64,000 nucleotides of DNA from Zopfochytrium polystomum (Eukaryota > Chytridiomycota > Chytridiomycetes > Chytridiales > Chytridiaceae): the NCBI GenBank assembly GCA_025765615.1, contig JAIVFJ010000300.1, forward strand, positions 1 to 64,000, in the 5' to 3' direction. The translations under genes were made by a program, and so were the position numbers. Below are positions 61,314-64,000 of this stretch, piece after piece. Under the pieces are notes generated by a model. The model did not search any database and had not been told where the DNA came from. It saw only the letters and a program-made list of their open reading frames with translations. The stretch's first letter is position 1; every line of letters begins with the position of its first letter.

Positions 61314-61483
61314 GGTGGCTTGTTTCCCAAAAGACCACCTTGACAGCCAAATGTGGCACTGCAGGTGCTTGACCTCATCCCGACACCCCTTCAAGCAAAT
61401 ACAACTTCAAAGGCGGTTGGATGGTCACAGCAGATTCCATAGCAAGGGCCGCCCAATACGATAAGCTGCAGGCATCAGATATC

Positions 61484-62590
61484 ATGTCCTCGGTTATCAG
61501 TCCCAACCATCGTCGCCACCTCGATCTGCACATACATGGACGATCTGGCCGACCGGTTCAAGCTGGCCACCCTGTTCCAGCTGCGAGGCTGTCAAGTGCA
61601 CCAGCCTTCTCGCTCGTTCCGACCTCTCCTTTCTGACATCTGCCAGCATCCGCTGCGACATGGAACTTCTAAGAGTGATCGGGTCGAAACCGCGCGATGG
61701 GTCTCCAGCGGCACAGGTTATTACCCCATTGGTCACGCGATCAGCACGGCGAGCCAGCACGGCCGCGTTGACATCCTGCAGTGGTGGTTGGACAGCGGGC
61801 TGCGGCTGGAGCATACCAAGAAAGCTATGGACCTCGCCAGCGAGTTCGGACACGGTCGCAGTCTTACAATGGTGGAAAAGTCAGAACTTGTTGGAGCTAA
61901 GTACTCTGCCTCCGCGATCGACATGGCGAGCCATAACGGACACGTGGCGGTTCTCGACTGGTGGAAAGAGAGGCGGGCTCAAGCTGCGGTACACGCACGA
62001 AGGGATAGACGAGGCGAGTCTCCGCGGGCGAGTTCCCGTTCTTCAGTGGTGGCGCGAGAGCGGCCTCAAGATGCGGTACACGAACGCGGCGATGGAGTTT
62101 CCGGCCGAGCGAGCGGGTGATTACAGGGTTCTGGATTGGTGGAGAGACAGCAAAGCCGAGCTCCGATACACTGAACAGCTACTGGATTCGGCGAGCTCAC
62201 GAGGCGATTTGGCTTTGCTCCTGATGGTGGAAAGAAAGCGGGATCAAACCAGCAAGGTATACCACGAGAGCAGTTGACAGTGCAAGCTTGCATGGACATA
62301 CGAATGCTCTTCAATGGTGGCTGGAAAGCGGATTCGAATTACGATATACTTGCGGTGCCGTGGATCGGGCGAGCGCGTGGGGATCTGCCGCGAGCCTCGA
62401 ATGGTGGAAAGACAGCCAACTTTCTCTAAACTATACGAAGGCTGCCATGGATCAAGCGAGCGCCAACGGCCATCTCCACGTTTTGGAGTGGTGGAAGCGC
62501 AGTGGCCTCACTCTAAAGTACAGCGGCCGAGGCAATGGCGATGGCTGCCGGCGCGGGCCGTATGGATGTTCTAATGTGGTAGGTGGATAG
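61484..62590 (+). pseudogene. Short-type WW-ankyrin gene on the plus strand, several frameshifts
   Basis: From the ATG at 61484 the frame soon shifts to give VPTIVATSICTYMDDLADRF and KLATLFQL, the N-terminal module. Repeats then appear in alternating frames: VDILQWWLDSGLRLEHTKKA, TVAVLQWWKSQNLLEL, HVAVLDWWKER, LKLRYTHEGIDEASLRGRVP, VLQWWRESGLKMRYTN, TNALQWWLESGFELRYT and HLHVLEWWKRSGLTLKYSG. At least four changes of frame (near 61500, 61855, 61975 and 62230) occur without introns. It is the only plus-strand member of the family in the window. Confidence 0.65.
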
Positions 62591-62777
62591 TGGGCTGCCG
62601 CTAAAGGATCCTCACTCGGCCTTTGCCGCACTGCAGCGGAGGCGTCCAAAGTAGCATACTGTCTGTCCCGTCGTTCTCCACACCCATTCTTCAAACACGA
62701 TTTGCTCGGTCGCGATCGATCCGCAATCGCAATTTCAGGCGGTTCCGACAATTTCATTCTCCTTCCACCTTTGACAT

Positions 62778-64000
62778 GTCTGCCCGTGTGCGCCTCCGCG
62801 TCCTGGCGCGATCGCTTTCCACCGCCGCCTCGCCGTCCACGCCGGACCCCCTCCTCCGCCGCCTTCTCCGACGCCGTAACGTGCGCGACCGCTCTTCGCC
62901 GTGTCGCCCAGATCGGCGCCGCCCACTCTGCGGACGCCGTTTCAGTCAGGCTTCGCACAAGCTCCCTGGTGCCCCGCTTCCCGCTCTTCAGCCCGTCGAC
63001 GGACTCCCCGCGACTTGAGGATGCTGCCGCGACCAGTGCCACCGCGGACTATGCCGACGCCAGCGTTGACGAACACGACGCTTTGAATGCCCAATACTCT
63101 TCGACCTCATTCAACCAAGATGCTCTCCTGGATTCAACTAACACTTCTCAAGCATTCGAGGACGTCCGCCCGACAGCCACACAACCAACCCCTCAATTCC
63201 AAACTCAAGCTCAGTTCAACTCGTCCCCTCCGCCAACATCACAATCGCCAGCGTCAGCGACAAGCGACAAGCCAACACCTCCAAATTCTGATTCCACCAG
63301 AGCTGATGAAGCGGCCCCATCCTCGTCTGCGCCTCCGCCCCCACCACCAAGGACCATCGATGAAGGCCGCCCCAGTTCCGTCGTCTCGTATCGGTCGCTT
63401 TTTCCAATATGGAGGTTTGTTTGGCGATACGTTGTGAACTTGCGCCGTTAATCGAAATTTTTCCGCAACAGGACTTGCTCTTGGTGTTGGAATGAATGTT
63501 GTCACGGACGCAGTTAAGCGAGCAACAGGGTTCGCTGATCCAAACCATGGTGAGTTGAAGGCCAAAAAACTCTTCAAGCTGTAAGCTGAACTAGCTCAAG
63601 CAAACGACAGTCTGGTGATGACCGCAAAGAACATGGAGAAGATTGTTGACAGACTGGTAACGATGCGCGGCGGTGCCCTGAAGCTCGGTCAGATGCTCAG
63701 CATTCAAGGTACTCATCTTTCTCCTTCGCTCTTTCCACCGCAATTCACACAAATTCCCAAGACAAAAACATGATCCCACCCGAATTCGAGAAAATCCTCC
63801 TCCGCGTCCAAAACTCTGCCAACTACATGCCCGACTCCCAGCTCCAGCGCGTCATGACCAAGGAGCTCGGCTCGGACTGGTCCACCCGCTTCGCCTCGTT
63901 CGACATGGTCCCGATGGCTGCCGCGTCCATCGGACAGGTCCACCGCGCGCAGCTGCACGACGGCCGACAGGTCGCCGTCAAAGTGCAGTACCCGGGCGTC
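62778..64000 (+). CDS. COQ8: COQ8/ABC1 atypical kinase (ADCK family), 5' part
   Basis: Mitochondrial UbiB-family ATPase/kinase needed for ubiquinone biosynthesis; cut by the window end. ATG at 62778 begins [19 protein letters not shown], an Arg-rich presequence. Conserved exons: to 63414 ([12 protein letters not shown]), 63472-63549 ([20 protein letters not shown]), 63595-63709 and 63762 onward. The KxGQ motif is in [14 protein letters not shown]. The Ala-rich loop is in [14 protein letters not shown], followed by the ATP-binding Lys in VAVKVQYPG. Introns are GT..AG and in phase. In the poorly conserved N-terminal linker the frame changes near the C5 run at about 62845 and again near 63330, probably base-calling errors or a missed short intron. 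Confidence 0.9.

Overview
The window looks like nuclear DNA of a fungus, most plausibly a chytrid or other early-diverging lineage. Genes are broken by short GT..AG introns (roughly 45-240 bp), coding DNA is GC-rich, simple repeats lie in introns and flanks, and there is a lineage-type family of ankyrin-like proteins whose repeats contain a WW pair (AxxxGHxxVLxWWxxSGLxxxY). All calls come from reading translations; no database search was run.

Layout. 1-1.86 kb: nothing I can call. 1.86-8.16 kb (+): an ABCC/MRP-type ABC transporter with at least four apparent +1 frameshifts, followed by an isolated duplicate of its second nucleotide-binding exon (8.3-8.5 kb). 8.7-26.7 kb: five flavoprotein monooxygenase paralogues, all on the minus strand, interleaved with cytosolic-type arginyl-tRNA synthetase (10.4-12.8 kb, -) and an arrestin-like gene (14.5-16.2 kb, +). 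A sixth paralogue lies at 35.5-36.7 kb (-). 27.2-32.9 kb: a possible mitochondrial-carrier-like protein (+), an HMG-box-like gene (-), sphingosine-1-phosphate lyase (+) and a RapZ-C-like protein (+). 33-36 kb: a long WW-ankyrin gene and a decayed copy of it. 37.4-43.5 kb (+): cytochrome P450, aldo/keto reductase and a two-exon unknown. 43.9-49.9 kb: WW-ankyrin remnant, truncated MFS copy, SRPBCC-like protein (-), thiol glutathione peroxidase (+) and the intact MFS transporter (+). 50-51.7 kb: second long WW-ankyrin gene. 52.4-55.8 kb (+): a Cys-rich single-pass membrane protein and a broken tandem copy. 56.2-62.6 kb: three frame-disrupted short WW-ankyrin copies and a frame-disrupted aldo/keto reductase. 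62.8-64 kb (+): 5' part of COQ8/ABC1, cut by the window end.

Two themes stand out. First, oxidative and export functions are concentrated here (six flavin monooxygenases, a P450, two aldo/keto reductases, a GPx, an MFS drug-type exporter and an ABCC exporter) without any backbone synthase, which suggests a detoxification or degradation neighbourhood rather than a classical biosynthetic cluster. Second, the region is a gene-birth-and-death zone: paralogues at every stage from intact to a single relic exon lie side by side. Many single-base frame breaks also hit genes expected to be essential (ArgRS at its HIGH motif, COQ8), several in short homopolymers, so part of the apparent decay is probably residual sequencing or assembly error. 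I have kept the two explanations apart where possible.
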